Shown here: positions 31,862 through 41,227 of the stretch, one piece after another
Position numbering within the stretch: the first letter of the stretch is position 1
Layout of the letters: every line of letters starts with the position of its first letter
Notes under the pieces: model-generated
Database searches by the model: none
Seen by the model: only the letters and a program-made list of their open reading frames with translations
Told to the model about the DNA's origin: nothing
Position numbers and translations under genes: made by a program
NCBI RefSeq assembly: GCF_004310285.1
Contig: NZ_SISF01000023.1
Span: 124,001-188,000 of the forward strand
Direction of reading: 5' to 3'
DNA length: 64,000 nucleotides
DNA from: Agrobacterium cavarae
GTDB taxonomy: Bacteria; Pseudomonadota; Alphaproteobacteria; Rhizobiales; Rhizobiaceae

Positions 31862-33673
31862 TTGGCACTACGACCATTCGATAGTCTAATGATGGGACAT
31901 CGAATGCTTAACGTATCAGAGAAAATAGCTCCCATTTCCATTGATGCTGATCAATTGCTGTCGCGAACGTTCACGTTCAAAGTCGAGCCTCAAAATGGCA
32001 TCATCAGTGAAGATTTTGTATTTCATAAAAACGGATTTCTGATTGGTTACAGTCATGCCAATGAGGCGCATTGGGAGATAGACGGAAGTTTCCTCAACCT
32101 GTTCGACCAGGACGGCAGGATCACCTGCCAGATGTCTCTTCTGTCGGGGCCGGGTGAGGCGATACGTCTTGGCGGGTACTTCCATAACCCGGCGCTGGGA
32201 TATGTTGAGACGGCCAATTTCCACGTCCTGGAAGAGAACTCTTCCGATAGTCATACCAAGATCCAGAGCTTCGATCTTTTCGACACGCTGGTCGCCAGGC
32301 GCTGTTCCGATCCGCTCGAGATTTTCCGCATCGTCGAGCGAAAGTCTGCCGTTGCCGGCTTTGCCGACATGCGGCACAGGACGGAGATGGGCATCTTCGG
32401 GCGTCGGACCTATGGCATCGACGATATCTACCTGATCATGATCTCTGAAGGGTTCATCAGCGAAAAGCAGGCGGCCGTCCTGAAGTGGATGGAGCTGGAG
32501 GAGGAGTGGGAGCATCTCTTCCCCATCGGCGACGTCGTTGCCCGCGTCGCTGAAAACGACATCGTCATCTCCGACATGTACCTGCCACGACCCTTTATCG
32601 AGCGTGTGCTGCGTGAAAAATGCGGTTTGGAGAACAAGCTCTATCTGAGCAACTACGGCAAGCATCATCGCTTGATCTGGCCGGAAATCCTCGGAGAGCA
32701 CAATCTGCGCACCCATTTCGGGGACAATATCCAGGCCGATATCATCAGCCCGTCGTCCTTCGGCATAGACGTGATGCTCGTCAACATTTCCAAGTGGGAC
32801 CCGAGCGAGCAAATTCTGCATGCGATTGGACTCGGTGACTATGCTCATGCGGTCCGTGAGACGCGTCTTCGCTCCTTCCACAGAAACATCAATATCCGCC
32901 ATGCACAGAGGGCTCAGGCCTCGATCAACATCCCGTTGATGATCCTCGCCTCCTTCTGGATCAAGGCCTGCGCCGAAGAGCGGGGTGTCGACAAGATATT
33001 GATGGCGGCGCGCGACTGTAATCTGTGGCAGGAAATGCTGGCGTCTCGCCATTTTGCCCGCGCGAATATGCCGCCCTCGGAATATATCCGCATCTCCCGA
33101 GCGGTCTGCTACACGGAATCTCCCGAATATGAGGCCTATCTGCAAAACAAGCTGGGTCTTCGCAACCTTCTCGTCGATTTCGTCGGCACGGGAAGATCGC
33201 TGGGAACGATCATCGACCGTATGGACCGTCGGGCCAGCATAACACCTTGCATCCTTCTGGGCGAACCGCGCAGCGCCGAAATCGTCGAGACCCTGCCTGA
33301 GACGTTCATCCTTCGGGACTTCGGCAGCCATCGTGTTTTCTTCGAGGCGTTGAATGCGTCGCTGGACGGATCCACCGTTTTCACGATCTCAGACAATTAT
33401 CGCCTGACGATCCTGTTGCAGGAAAACGAGTTCAGCGATGTCGTCAAAACGATGATCGTCGAGATGAGGAACACCTTCCAGCATTTCATGCACAATCTCG
33501 ATCGGATCAATCCGCCTCAGAATGTGCCGTCGCTCGAGGTCTTGCGGCAGGCCGGCGCGGCGATTGTAGACCTGCTACCCGGCTGGAGCCCGAAACTTGC
33601 TGCTCTGGCAGCGGAGCAGAAGACCAATCTGATGCAGGGCAACGCCTTTAAAGCAGCTTACGCCGCGCGTTAG
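31862..33673 (+). CDS. Large HAD-like protein, probable surface-polysaccharide function
   Basis: This protein of about 600 residues has a HAD-type motif I as SFDLFDTLVAR near residue 140 and the associated VISDMYLP segment near 240, features of the predicted HAD hydrolases found in bacterial polysaccharide clusters. The C-terminal third contains LLVDFVGTGRSLGTII, reminiscent of a phosphate-binding loop of phosphoribosyltransferase type. The first 130 residues are unrecognised. The start is uncertain: TTG at 31862 with GAGG upstream, or ATGs at 31889, 31892 and 31904. A methyltransferase gene follows after 41 bases, so both may decorate a surface glycan. Biochemical function is unproven. Confidence 0.65.
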   Translation: MALRPFDSLMMGHRMLNVSEKIAPISIDADQLLSRTFTFKVEPQNGIISEDFVFHKNGFLIGYSHANEAHWEIDGSFLNLFDQDGRITCQMSLLSGPGEAIRLGGYFHNPALGYVETANFHVLEENSSDSHTKIQSFDLFDTLVARRCSDPLEIFRIVERKSAVAGFADMRHRTEMGIFGRRTYGIDDIYLIMISEGFISEKQAAVLKWMELEEEWEHLFPIGDVVARVAENDIVISDMYLPRPFIERVLREKCGLENKLYLSNYGKHHRLIWPEILGEHNLRTHFGDNIQADIISPSSFGIDVMLVNISKWDPSEQILHAIGLGDYAHAVRETRLRSFHRNINIRHAQRAQASINIPLMILASFWIKACAEERGVDKILMAARDCNLWQEMLASRHFARANMPPSEYIRISRAVCYTESPEYEAYLQNKLGLRNLLVDFVGTGRSLGTIIDRMDRRASITPCILLGEPRSAEIVETLPETFILRDFGSHRVFFEALNASLDGSTVFTISDNYRLTILLQENEFSDVVKTMIVEMRNTFQHFMHNLDRINPPQNVPSLEVLRQAGAAIVDLLPGWSPKLAALAAEQKTNLMQGNAFKAAYAAR

Positions 33674-33714
33674 CGCCCGTTTTCCGTTCACTGTTCGAAC
33701 ATGTAGGATCATAC

Positions 33715-34494
33715 ATGCCATTCAAGACGATCTACAATCTTTTGCCGGAAGCGATGCGCGAGAAGGTGTCGTGGGAGAGCAACAAAGTCCCGCCGTTTCC
33801 CAGCATCGATAACACCGTGTCAGGTCAGGTTTGGGCAACCATTCCCGGTGGGCACAAATGGCTGGGTTACTTTCAGGTGTATGACCGCGAGTTCGGACGC
33901 TATCACGGCAAGAGCCCGCGCGTTCTGGAAATCGGCGTTTACCGCGGAGCCTCGCTCCAACTCTGGCGTCGCTTCTTCGGCGACGGAGCAACCATCGTCG
34001 GTATCGACATCGATGAAAGCTGCACTGCTTTTAATGCTCCTGAACACGATATCCACGTGGAAATCGGCGATCAGAGCGACCCAGCTTTCCTGCAATCTGT
34101 TGTCGATAAATACGGGCCCTTCGACATCATCATCGATGATGGCAGCCATGTTGCATCCCATCAGATCGCCTCGTTTAATGGTCTGTTCGACAAGGGTCTG
34201 AAGGAAACAGGCATTTATTTCGTCGAAGATCTGGAGTGCATGTATTGGGGGCACACAGACGCCTTCAGGGATGCGTCCGTTACGACTGTGGAATTCTTCA
34301 AGATGTTGATCGATATCCAGAACAGCATTTTCGAAGACTACACCTACAATGACTTTTCGGTCCAAATTCCAGGGTCCAGAACTCAATATGAGGTCATCGC
34401 GCTGGCAAAGTCGATTGCGTCGATCAAGTTCGGGCGTGGATTGCTGCTGGTCGAGAAAGCGCCACAAATTCCGCCATTGACGCTGCATCTTTGA
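33715..34494 (+). CDS. Class I SAM-dependent methyltransferase (sugar/cephalosporin-hydroxylase-like group)
   Basis: This 259-residue protein has motif I VLEIGVYRGASLQLW, an acidic coenzyme residue in VGIDIDES, and the FDIIIDDGSHVASHQ segment characteristic of Methyltransf_24-type enzymes that act on glycans and macrolide sugars (the CmcI/MycE-like branch). The last 60 residues are unrecognised. It is 41 bases after the HAD-like gene, in the same direction and most likely the same transcript. The acceptor molecule is unknown. Confidence 0.8.
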   Translation: MPFKTIYNLLPEAMREKVSWESNKVPPFPSIDNTVSGQVWATIPGGHKWLGYFQVYDREFGRYHGKSPRVLEIGVYRGASLQLWRRFFGDGATIVGIDIDESCTAFNAPEHDIHVEIGDQSDPAFLQSVVDKYGPFDIIIDDGSHVASHQIASFNGLFDKGLKETGIYFVEDLECMYWGHTDAFRDASVTTVEFFKMLIDIQNSIFEDYTYNDFSVQIPGSRTQYEVIALAKSIASIKFGRGLLLVEKAPQIPPLTLHL

Positions 34495-34750
34495 GTTCCG
34501 CTGCGCAAGCGCTCCAGATGAAACGCAGGCGCTTGCGACAAGAGCCGTGGAGGCGTTGAGGTCTCGACGGCTTTTGACGCGCTCTATCGTTAGAGGCGTG
34601 AGGGCCACACCAACTCCTAAAAGCAATCTCTGATAACATCAGTATGACTGGTCTATCGACGGTCCTTCTGTAATAACCGCTGGGGTTGATCGCCGGGGCG
34701 CATCTCACATCTGTTGGGAAAATAGCCTCGCCCTATCCTGGAGTATCGGA

Positions 34751-36082
34751 ATGGCCGCAAGGCTTGTTGCTTTGGTCACCTTGTTGGCCTTTCTCGCCGG
34801 CTGCGGCGGGCGTCCGGTCGGGGTGATGACGCCAACGGGGCAGGTGGTGCAGGGCACGACCCCGGTCAGCCTGCTGGTGGCGACGACACGTGCGCCGGCT
34901 GAGGACAAGGCGGTGTTGTTCGGGGGCGAGCGCGGCACGGGTCTGAAGGTGGATGCCGTGACGGTTTCCATTCCTCCGGCTGCCAACCGCAAGGTCGGCC
35001 AGGTGCAATGGCCGAAGAAGCTTCCGCCGGATCCGTTGAAGGACTTCACCACGATTTCGGTGGAGCCCGTCACCTCGGCGGCGGATACCCGCAGCTGGAT
35101 CAAGCGCCATAGCCCGAAGGACCGGCGTGTCCTGGTCTTCGTCCATGGCTTCAACAATCGCTACGAAGAATCGGTCTACCGTTTCGCCCAGATCGTCCAT
35201 GACTCCGGAACGGACGTCGTTCCCGTCGTCTTCACCTGGCCCTCGCGCGCCAGCATCTTCGATTACAATTACGACAAGGAAAGCACCAACTACTCGCGCG
35301 ATGCGCTGGAGGAGATGCTGACGCGCCTTGCCAAGGATAGCTCGGTCAGTGACATCACCGTCATGGCGCACTCCATGGGCACATGGCTTGCGGTGGAGGC
35401 ACTGCGCCAGATGGCAATTCGCAACGGCCATGTTCTGCCGAAGATCAACAATGTGATCCTGGCGGCACCCGATCTCGACGTGGATGTCTTTGGCCGTCAA
35501 TATGCGAGCCTTGGCAAAGACAAGCCGAAATTCACCCTCTTCGTTTCGCAGGACGACCGGGCGCTCAGCCTGTCGCGGCGCATTTCCGGCAATGTCGACC
35601 GCCTCGGTCAGATCGATCCCGCGGCAGAACCCTATCGCAGCGAGTTGGAAAAGGCTGGCATCACGGTCCTCGATCTGACCAAGCTGCAATCGGGGGATCG
35701 CCTCAACCACGGCAAGTTTGCCGAAAGCCCCGAGGTCGTGAAGCTGATCGGCGACCGGTTGATTGCCGGCCAGACGGTGACCGACTCCGATGTCGGTCTT
35801 GGCGAAGCGATCGGCGCAGTCGGCATCGGTGCGGCACAGACGGTCGGCACGGCGGCAAGCGTTGCGATCAGTGCGCCAATTGCCGTCTTCGATCCGCGCA
35901 CCCGCGAGAATTACGGGCGGCAGGTGGAGCGTCTTGGTCGTTCGGTCGAAAACACCGTTGGCTCTGTGGGCGATACGGCCACCAGCGTTGTCGATCCGCA
36001 ACTGCTCGATAGCGGAAGTCGCAGCCACACGGATTGCTCGCTGCGCGCCAACCGCAACAGCGCGGCCTGCAGCAGTCGCTGA
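34751..36082 (+). CDS. Alpha/beta hydrolase lipoprotein (DUF900)
   Basis: This 443-residue protein begins with a lipoprotein signal (LVTLLAFLAGC; cysteine at residue 18) and has an alpha/beta hydrolase core: VLVFVHGFNNRYEESVYRFA as the oxyanion/His-Gly region, TWPSRAS, and the nucleophile elbow AHSMGTWLA. This matches the DUF900 family of predicted serine hydrolases. A Gly/Ala-rich, low-complexity C-terminal region follows from about residue 340. It should sit in the cell envelope. Substrate is unknown. Confidence 0.85.
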   Translation: MAARLVALVTLLAFLAGCGGRPVGVMTPTGQVVQGTTPVSLLVATTRAPAEDKAVLFGGERGTGLKVDAVTVSIPPAANRKVGQVQWPKKLPPDPLKDFTTISVEPVTSAADTRSWIKRHSPKDRRVLVFVHGFNNRYEESVYRFAQIVHDSGTDVVPVVFTWPSRASIFDYNYDKESTNYSRDALEEMLTRLAKDSSVSDITVMAHSMGTWLAVEALRQMAIRNGHVLPKINNVILAAPDLDVDVFGRQYASLGKDKPKFTLFVSQDDRALSLSRRISGNVDRLGQIDPAAEPYRSELEKAGITVLDLTKLQSGDRLNHGKFAESPEVVKLIGDRLIAGQTVTDSDVGLGEAIGAVGIGAAQTVGTAASVAISAPIAVFDPRTRENYGRQVERLGRSVENTVGSVGDTATSVVDPQLLDSGSRSHTDCSLRANRNSAACSSR

Positions 36083-36149
36083 TCTGCCAATATACAAACA
36101 GTATTTTATCGGCTATGACGGGGAAAATTCCCCACCGGAGTAACGCGCC

Positions 36150-37202
36150 ATGCGCTGGAAACGCACCCTTCAGCTTCTCGATGTCCATTGCGAAGGCGAG
36201 ATTGGTCGTGTCGCCACCGGTGGCGTGCCGAAAATTCCGGGCGCCACGGTTGCCGAGCAACTGAACTGGCTGAATACCGATCCGAAGGGTGAGGAACTTC
36301 GCCGCTTCCTGACGCTTGAGCCGCGCGGAACGCCGATCGGCTCGGTCAATCTGCTGCTGCCACCCAAGCACCCGGATGCGGATGCTGCCTTCGTCATTCT
36401 CCAGCCGGACCAGGCGCATGCAAGCTCCGGCTCCAACTCAATCTGCGCCACGACTGCTCTCCTGGAAAGCGGCATGGTGGAGATGAAGGAGCCTGAGACC
36501 ATCGTTATGCTGGAAACCGCAGCCGGCCTCGTCAAGGCCACCGCCACCTGCAAGGACGGCCGCTGCGAAAAGGTCAAGCTCACCATGGTGCCGTCCTTCG
36601 TGCATGAGCTGGATGTCGAGATCGATACGCCCGACTGGGGCAGCATCCGCATGGATATCGCCTATGGCGGCATTTTTTATGCACTGGTGGATGTGCGTCA
36701 GATCGGGCTCACCATCGACAAGGCCAATGCCGCCAAGCTCGTGGCCGCCGGCATGGTGCTGAAGGATATCGTCAACCGCGATATCCCTGTCGTGCATCCG
36801 GAAATCCCCGCGATCTCCGGCGTGGCCTATGTCATGTTCCGCGACACGGAAGAGGATGGCACCATCCGCACCTGCACGACCATGTGGCCGGGACGCGCCG
36901 ATCGCTCGCCCTGTGGCACCGGCAACTCCGCCAATCTGGCGACGCTCCATGCGCGCGGCAAGGTGAAGGTGGGGGACACCTACAAGTCCCGCTCCATCAT
37001 CGGCACGGAGTTCGAGGTTGGTCTCTCCGCGCTGTCACAGGTGGCCGGAAAGCAAGCGGTCATTCCCACCATTACCGGTCGCGGTTTCACCTTCGGTCTG
37101 CACCAGATCGCGCTCGATCCGTTCGATCCGCTGGCGGATGGCTTTGCCATGACCGATGTCTGGGGCCCGCAGGCGGGCTCGATCGGTGAGGCGAAAAAGT
37201 AG
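36150..37202 (+). CDS. Proline racemase family enzyme with Ser/Cys active-site pair
   Basis: This 350-residue protein belongs to the proline racemase / 4-hydroxyproline epimerase / trans-3-hydroxyproline dehydratase family. The second active-site segment is DRSPCGTGNSA, with the usual cysteine, but the first one reads SSGSNSICAT, so serine stands where racemases have the Cys of MCGHN. Such Ser/Cys members have been linked to hydroxyproline epimerisation and dehydration rather than proline racemisation; I cannot choose between them from sequence. The gene starts 68 bases after the lipoprotein gene and is followed by pyrC. It acts in the cytosol. Confidence 0.82.
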   Translation: MRWKRTLQLLDVHCEGEIGRVATGGVPKIPGATVAEQLNWLNTDPKGEELRRFLTLEPRGTPIGSVNLLLPPKHPDADAAFVILQPDQAHASSGSNSICATTALLESGMVEMKEPETIVMLETAAGLVKATATCKDGRCEKVKLTMVPSFVHELDVEIDTPDWGSIRMDIAYGGIFYALVDVRQIGLTIDKANAAKLVAAGMVLKDIVNRDIPVVHPEIPAISGVAYVMFRDTEEDGTIRTCTTMWPGRADRSPCGTGNSANLATLHARGKVKVGDTYKSRSIIGTEFEVGLSALSQVAGKQAVIPTITGRGFTFGLHQIALDPFDPLADGFAMTDVWGPQAGSIGEAKK

Positions 37203-37337
37203 CCCTAAGTCACGCCAAGGCGCTGTTTTCTTCAGTGGAAAGGTGCTAAGCGGGCCGCACCCCATACATTGTTCTTCGCAAGGTCTTCACGCGCAAACTG
37301 CGAGCCACCTTGCGCGGACCTGCTTGAGAGGCTGACA

Positions 37338-38378
37338 ATGCAGACGATCACCCTTCGCCGCCCGGATGACTGGCACCTGCACCTGCGCGATGGCGCAATG
37401 TTGGAAGGCGTGATCGGCGATACCAGCCGCCATTTCGCCCGCGCCATCATCATGCCCAATCTCGTGCCGCCCGTCGTCACCACGGCGGATGCGCGCGCCT
37501 ATCGGGAGCGCATCGTCAAGGCTACTCCAGCCGGCGACCGCTTCGAGCCGCTGATGACGCTCTATCTCACAGAGCATACCAGCCCGGACGATGTGGAAGA
37601 GGGTAAGAAGAGCGGCCTCATCACGGCCGTGAAGCTCTATCCGGCCGGTGCCACCACCAATTCCCACGGTGGCGTGCGCGATATGGATAAGGCCATGCCG
37701 GTGCTGGAGCGCATGGCAAAGATCGGCCTGCCGCTTTGCGTGCATGGCGAAGTGACGACGCCGGACGTCGATATCTTCGACCGCGAGAAGGTCTTCATCG
37801 ATACGGTTCTCGCGCCATTGCGCAAACGCCTGCCGGAACTGAAGGTGACGATGGAGCATGTGACGACGCGGGACGGCGTGGACTATATCCGCGAGTCGGA
37901 GAAAAACCTCGCCGGCTCCATCACCACCCATCACCTCATCATCAACCGCAATGCCATTCTGGTCGGCGGCATCAAGCCCCATTATTACTGCCTGCCGGTG
38001 GCAAAGCGTGAGGAGCATCGTCTGGCGCTGCGCGCTGCGGCAACGTCCGGTGACAAGCGCTTCTTCCTCGGCACCGATTCCGCTCCGCATGTCGATCCGC
38101 TGAAGGAATGCGCCTGTGGCTGCGCCGGTGTCTACACCTCGATCAACACGATGAGCTGCCTTGCCCATGTGTTCGAACAGGACAACGCGCTCGCCAAGCT
38201 TGAAGCCTTCGCCTCGCTGAATGGCCCGTCCTGGTATGGTCTTGCTCCCAATGAAGAGACGATCACCCTGGTAAAGCGCGAAGAGCCAGTGGCATTTCCG
38301 GCGAAGATCGAGACGGGTGCTGGACCCGTCACCGTCTTTGATCCGATGTTCCCGCTCCATTGGGATGTTGAAAACTAA
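37338..38378 (+). CDS. pyrC: Dihydroorotase
   Basis: This 346-residue zinc amidohydrolase closes N-carbamoyl-aspartate to dihydroorotate in pyrimidine synthesis. Metal ligands are visible in DDWHLHLRD, the carboxylated lysine in [27 protein letters not shown], and the catalytic aspartate in GTDSAPH. It is the class II (E. coli PyrC-like) type. The ATG at 37338 is chosen by length and motif position. pyrE follows after a terminator-like hairpin. Confidence 0.96.
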   Translation: MQTITLRRPDDWHLHLRDGAMLEGVIGDTSRHFARAIIMPNLVPPVVTTADARAYRERIVKATPAGDRFEPLMTLYLTEHTSPDDVEEGKKSGLITAVKLYPAGATTNSHGGVRDMDKAMPVLERMAKIGLPLCVHGEVTTPDVDIFDREKVFIDTVLAPLRKRLPELKVTMEHVTTRDGVDYIRESEKNLAGSITTHHLIINRNAILVGGIKPHYYCLPVAKREEHRLALRAAATSGDKRFFLGTDSAPHVDPLKECACGCAGVYTSINTMSCLAHVFEQDNALAKLEAFASLNGPSWYGLAPNEETITLVKREEPVAFPAKIETGAGPVTVFDPMFPLHWDVEN

Positions 38379-38386
38379 CGTTCTAG

Positions 38387-38412
38387 CTGCCGGTTTATCC
38401 GGCAGTTTTTTT
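38387..38412 (+). terminator. Intrinsic terminator between pyrC and pyrE
   Basis: The stem CTGCCGG / CCGGCAG with a TTTAT loop and seven T's lies nine bases after pyrC and 31 bases before pyrE. It could end pyrC transcription or act as an attenuator for pyrE; no leader peptide was found. Confidence 0.85.
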
Positions 38413-38443
38413 ATCGATAGCTGGCAAAAAGAGGAAGATGCCC

Positions 38444-39142
38444 ATGGCCCAATTCAATTTCACCGATCGCACCGTGGTCGCCGAACTCGTTGCGAAGATG
38501 CTGTGGGAAATCAAGGCCGTCCATTTCAACTCTGAAGCGCCTTACACTTTCGCATCGGGCATGAAGAGCCCGGTCTATATCGATATGCGCAAGCTGATCT
38601 CCTATCCGCGCATCCGCTCGGCCGTCATGGATTTCGCCGCCGCCAAGATCGTCGCCGATGCCGGTTTCGAGAAGTTCGACTGCGTCGCCGGTGGCGAGAC
38701 AGCAGGCATTCCTTTTGCCGCTTTCCTGGCCGAACGCCTTGGCCTGCCGATGATCTACTGCCGCAAGAAGCCGAAGGGCCACGGCCGCAATGCGCAGATC
38801 GAGGGCCATATGCCGGAGGGCGCGCGCGTTCTGGTTATCGAGGACCTGACCACCGCGGGCGGCTCGATGTTCACCTTCATCGATGCGATCCGTGCCGCTG
38901 GCGGCATCGTCGATCACGGTATTGCGCTTTTCTACTACGGCATCTTTTCCGAAGCCGAGGCGCGCTTTGCCAACGGCAATGTGAAGCTGCATTATCTCAG
39001 CACATGGCGCAACGTGCTGGAGGCGGCCCGTTCCGAAAAGCTGTTCGACGACAAGACGCTGTCGGAAGTGGAAGCTTTCCTCGACAACCCGCTGCCGTGG
39101 TCGGCCCGTCACGGCGGTGTCAGCGAATTGCCGCAATCGTAA
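38444..39142 (+). CDS. pyrE: Orotate phosphoribosyltransferase
   Basis: This 232-residue type I phosphoribosyltransferase makes orotidine 5'-phosphate from orotate and PRPP. The PRPP-binding motif is [20 protein letters not shown], the catalytic loop includes [11 protein letters not shown], and the N terminus has the typical [16 protein letters not shown]. The ATG at 38444 (MAQFNF) is favoured over the one six bases upstream because GAGGA lies at a proper distance. It follows pyrC, one step apart in the pathway. Confidence 0.96.
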   Translation: MAQFNFTDRTVVAELVAKMLWEIKAVHFNSEAPYTFASGMKSPVYIDMRKLISYPRIRSAVMDFAAAKIVADAGFEKFDCVAGGETAGIPFAAFLAERLGLPMIYCRKKPKGHGRNAQIEGHMPEGARVLVIEDLTTAGGSMFTFIDAIRAAGGIVDHGIALFYYGIFSEAEARFANGNVKLHYLSTWRNVLEAARSEKLFDDKTLSEVEAFLDNPLPWSARHGGVSELPQS

Positions 39143-39227
39143 TTTTGGCTGAACCTTGCCCGGCATATTGACCGGGACAAGGTGCTGCCGTTAAGCATCT
39201 AATCGATTTAGATTTGGAGGAAATCGG

Positions 39228-40154
39228 ATGATCCTGTGTTGTGGCGAAGCCCTGATCGACATGCTGCCGCGTGAATCGACCAAAGGCGAGGCGGCTTTCG
39301 CCCCTTATGCGGGCGGCGCGGTCTTCAACACCGCCATCGCGCTCGGGCGGCTTGGCGTTCCATCCGCTTTCTTCTCCGGTATCGCCGATGACATGATGGG
39401 CGAAATCCTCAAAGAGACGCTGCGCGCCAGCAACGTGGATTACAGCCTCTGCGCCTTCTCCAATCGACCGTCCACCATTGCCTTCGTCAAGCTCGTCGAT
39501 GGCCACGCGACCTACGCCTTCTATGATGAAGGTACGGCAGGCCGCATGCTGTCGGAAAAGGATTTGCCGCACATTGGTGGCGAGTGCGAAGCCATGCATT
39601 TTGGCGCGATCAGCCTGATCCCTGAACCATGCGGCAGCACCTATGAAGCGCTCCTGGTGCGCGAGCATGAAAAGCGGGTCATCTCGCTCGATCCCAATAT
39701 CCGTTCAGGCTTCATCCAGGATAAGCAGAAGCACATGGACCGCATCAACCGCATGGCGGCGATGTCGGATATCGTCAAATTCTCGGATGAGGATCTGGCC
39801 TGGTTCGGTCTGAAGGGCGATGAAGACACGCTCGCCCGCCACTGGCTGCACCACGGCGCAAAGCTGGTCGTCGTCACTCGTGGCGCGGAAGGCGCTGTCG
39901 GCTACACCAAGCAGCTTCGCGTCGAAGTGCCGAGCGAGCGCGTCGAGGTGGTCGACACGGTCGGCGCCGGCGACACCTTCGATGCCGGCATTCTGGCGTC
40001 CCTGAAGCTCCAGGGTCTCCTCACTAAACCCCAGGTCGCCTCGCTCACCGAAGACCAGATCGCCAAGGCCCTGGTCCTTGGCGCAAAGGCGGCTGCCGTG
40101 ACGGTCTCGCGCGCAGGCGCAAATCCGCCTTGGGCGAATGAGATCGGGCTGTAA
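39228..40154 (+). CDS. frk: Fructokinase, PfkB/ribokinase family
   Basis: This 308-residue sugar kinase has the N-terminal signature GGAVFNTAIALGRLG and the C-terminal anion hole and catalytic base motif VVDTVGAGDTFDAGIL. Sequence and length are typical of rhizobial fructokinase (ATP-dependent, giving fructose 6-phosphate), in the cytosol. A GGAGG Shine-Dalgarno precedes the ATG. Other hexoses cannot be excluded. A GNAT gene follows after 13 bases, possibly cotranscribed. Confidence 0.9.
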   Translation: MILCCGEALIDMLPRESTKGEAAFAPYAGGAVFNTAIALGRLGVPSAFFSGIADDMMGEILKETLRASNVDYSLCAFSNRPSTIAFVKLVDGHATYAFYDEGTAGRMLSEKDLPHIGGECEAMHFGAISLIPEPCGSTYEALLVREHEKRVISLDPNIRSGFIQDKQKHMDRINRMAAMSDIVKFSDEDLAWFGLKGDEDTLARHWLHHGAKLVVVTRGAEGAVGYTKQLRVEVPSERVEVVDTVGAGDTFDAGILASLKLQGLLTKPQVASLTEDQIAKALVLGAKAAAVTVSRAGANPPWANEIGL

Positions 40155-40167
40155 GGCCTCCGATAGA

Positions 40168-40638
40168 ATGGGCGAGACATTGGTCCGAGCTGCGCAAAAG
40201 AGCGATCTTCCAGCGTTGCTCGACCTTTACCAGCATCTTTCACCGGGCGACCAATCTCCAGACTTGCCCGATGCCGAGGCGATATTCGATCAGTTTCTTG
40301 CCTATCCCGGCAGCGTTATCGTGCTGTGTGAGATCGGCAGCGTGCTCGTTGGCTCCTGCGTCTTGGTGGTGACACCAAACCTTACACGGGGTGGCCGGCC
40401 TTACGCGCTGATCGAAAATGTCGTGACCCATGGCGACTTTAGAAGGCAGGGGATCGGGAAGCGGGTTCTGGACTTTGCAACGTCTCTTGCTTGGCAGGCT
40501 GGCTGCTACAAGGCCATGCTGATGACAGGTTCCACCAGGCCGGAAACCCATGCATTTTATCGAAGCGCAGGGTTCGAACCGTCTAAAACCGGTTTTCAAA
40601 AGCGGCAACTCTCGGCAAGGGTGGAGAGAACTGAATAA
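40168..40638 (+). CDS. GNAT-family N-acetyltransferase
   Basis: This 156-residue protein has a full GNAT fold, with the coenzyme A motif VTHGDFRRQGIGKRVLDFA (Q-x-x-G-x-G/A) and the late strand HAFYRSAGFEPS. The start is the ATG 13 bases after the fructokinase stop. The acceptor amine is unknown. The gene could be in one transcript with frk without functional connection. Confidence 0.88.
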   Translation: MGETLVRAAQKSDLPALLDLYQHLSPGDQSPDLPDAEAIFDQFLAYPGSVIVLCEIGSVLVGSCVLVVTPNLTRGGRPYALIENVVTHGDFRRQGIGKRVLDFATSLAWQAGCYKAMLMTGSTRPETHAFYRSAGFEPSKTGFQKRQLSARVERTE

Positions 40639-40658
40639 GGTGCGACCAAGGCCCATGG

Positions 40659-41111
40659 TCAAACCCGGATCGCCGTGTCCTCTTTCGCCGTCTTGATCAC
40701 CACCATCGTCACGAAGCGCGCGACATTCGTCTGGTCGCGGAACAGCCGGTCGCACAACGTATCGAACTCCTCCATGTCGGAGAGACGCAGCATCAGCATC
40801 ACGTCCATATCGCCGGTAATGGCATAGGCATGCGTTATCGCTTCCTCCGCTTTGACGAGGTCGAGAAAGCGACGCATGTGCTGTTCGCCATGCAGCTTCA
40901 GTTCCACCGATACCAGCGCCTTGATGCCGCGTCCGGCCTTTGCCGGATTGAGAATAGCAACGATGCGGTCGATGATACCGGATTTGGTAAGACGCTGAAC
41001 CCGTCGCAGGCAACTGGATGGTGACAAGCCGACCTTGTCCGCCATCTCCACATTGGTAAGCGTCGCGTTGTGTTGCAGGAGGTTGAGGATAGTGCGGTCG
41101 ATCTTGTCCAT
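40659..41111 (-). CDS. Lrp/AsnC family transcriptional regulator
   Basis: This 150-residue regulator has an N-terminal winged HTH (LQHNATLTNVEMADKVGLSPSSCLRRVQRLTKSG) and a C-terminal RAM/AsnC ligand-binding domain (GITGDMDVMLML region, EEFDTLCDRL). Such proteins form octamers and sense amino acids. It is transcribed away from the nucleoside-recognition membrane gene at 41228, with a 116-base gap, so it may regulate that gene. The ATG at 41111 (MDKIDR) is the standard start of the family. Confidence 0.93.
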   Translation of the reverse strand: MDKIDRTILNLLQHNATLTNVEMADKVGLSPSSCLRRVQRLTKSGIIDRIVAILNPAKAGRGIKALVSVELKLHGEQHMRRFLDLVKAEEAITHAYAITGDMDVMLMLRLSDMEEFDTLCDRLFRDQTNVARFVTMVVIKTAKEDTAIRV

Positions 41112-41227
41112 GAGACGATCATAAGCATACGGAGACGGTATGCAATAAAATTGCAGAAAGACGCAATCTTTGACCAAAAACGCCGCGGGCCGCGGGCTAT
41201 AGGATGGTGGTGCCCAAGGAGACACCA

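Noticed and set aside
34495..34750. Possible RNA gene in the gap before the lipoprotein gene
   Set aside because: Scanned for tRNA-like or terminator structures; nothing convincing was seen.
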